The notes below the pieces were generated by a model. The model made no database searches and was not told the DNA's origin. It saw nothing but the letters and a program-made list of their open reading frames with translations. Below are positions 6,142 to 6,232 of a stretch of 6,232 bases of DNA, one piece after another; within the stretch, counting starts at the first letter, position 1; every line of letters begins with the position of its first letter. Source of the stretch: Hydrogenothermaceae bacterium. GTDB lineage: Bacteria > Aquificota > Aquificia > Aquificales > Hydrogenothermaceae. The stretch is from positions 1 through 6,232 of the forward strand of contig JALUFA010000015.1 of assembly GCA_027052485.1 (NCBI GenBank). The letters are read 5' to 3'. The position numbers were made by a program, and so were the translations under genes.

Positions 6142-6232
6142 GCTTTTGCCGTTTCTTTTGCAACTCTTTTTCTAAGAAACCTTTCAAGGTCAACAACGAT
6201 AGGTGCAGCAACGTATATAGATGAGTAAGTAC
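6138..6232 (-). CDS. secF: Protein-export membrane protein SecF, C-terminal end
   Basis: The minus strand is open from the window edge through 30 codons to a TAA at 6138-6140. The peptide begins TYSSIYVAAPIVVDLERF and ends in a basic tail (LRKRVAKETAKA). G-T-x-SSIYvA-P followed by a charged cytosolic tail is the typical end of the last SecF membrane helix; E. coli SecF has GTASSIYVAS at this place. SecF works with SecD in the inner membrane, using the proton or sodium gradient to help SecYEG complete protein translocation. The rest of the gene, and presumably secD, lies beyond the right edge. Only 30 residues are visible, so an RND relative with a similar last helix is possible but less likely. 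The stop overlaps the radical SAM stop by 4 bases. Confidence 0.75.
   Translation of the reverse strand, partial: TYSSIYVAAPIVVDLERFLRKRVAKETAKA

Overview
The window reads as a dense, AT-rich bacterial chromosome segment with no mobile elements, RNA genes or CRISPR arrays. It carries seven protein genes, two of them cut by the window edges. The lysine- and isoleucine-rich proteins, frequent AGA and ATA codons, very short intergenic gaps, and the set of RND efflux, UbiX, PfpI, radical SAM and SecF proteins suggest a Gram-negative thermophile. Aquificota (the Persephonella or Sulfurihydrogenibium side) is my best guess. That is an inference from protein character, not from a search.

Layout: (1) bases 1-3452, plus strand, are the end of an RND periplasmic adaptor gene followed by a complete 1037-residue RND inner-membrane pump. 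The two overlap by 8 bases and form an efflux operon. (2) 3439-4038, minus strand, is a YkgJ-type cysteine-cluster protein. (3) 4087-4656, plus strand, is UbiX, the flavin prenyltransferase. (4) 4653-5159, minus strand, is a PfpI/DJ-1 family protein. (5) 5221-6141, plus strand, is a radical SAM protein related to the TYW1-like group (COG0731), with a probable winged-helix tail. (6) 6138-6232, minus strand, is the C-terminal end of SecF.

From 3439 onward the strand changes at every gene. All three tail-to-tail junctions overlap (14, 4 and 4 bases), and at two of them the opposing stop codons share one TTAA. The two head-to-head gaps are only 48 and 61 bases. The 48-base gap and its flank hold a good candidate promoter for each direction, arranged so that the two transcripts would overlap at their 5' ends.

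Functionally, the first two genes work together: the adaptor and proton-driven pump would pair with an outer-membrane TolC-like channel that is not in view. The other genes look like independent housekeeping units. UbiX supplies prenyl-FMN to UbiD-type decarboxylases, SecF belongs to the protein-export complex, and the YkgJ, PfpI and radical SAM proteins have no firm substrate. I see no convincing undescribed system. The points most worth checking are the gene-end overlaps and the single-cluster radical SAM protein.
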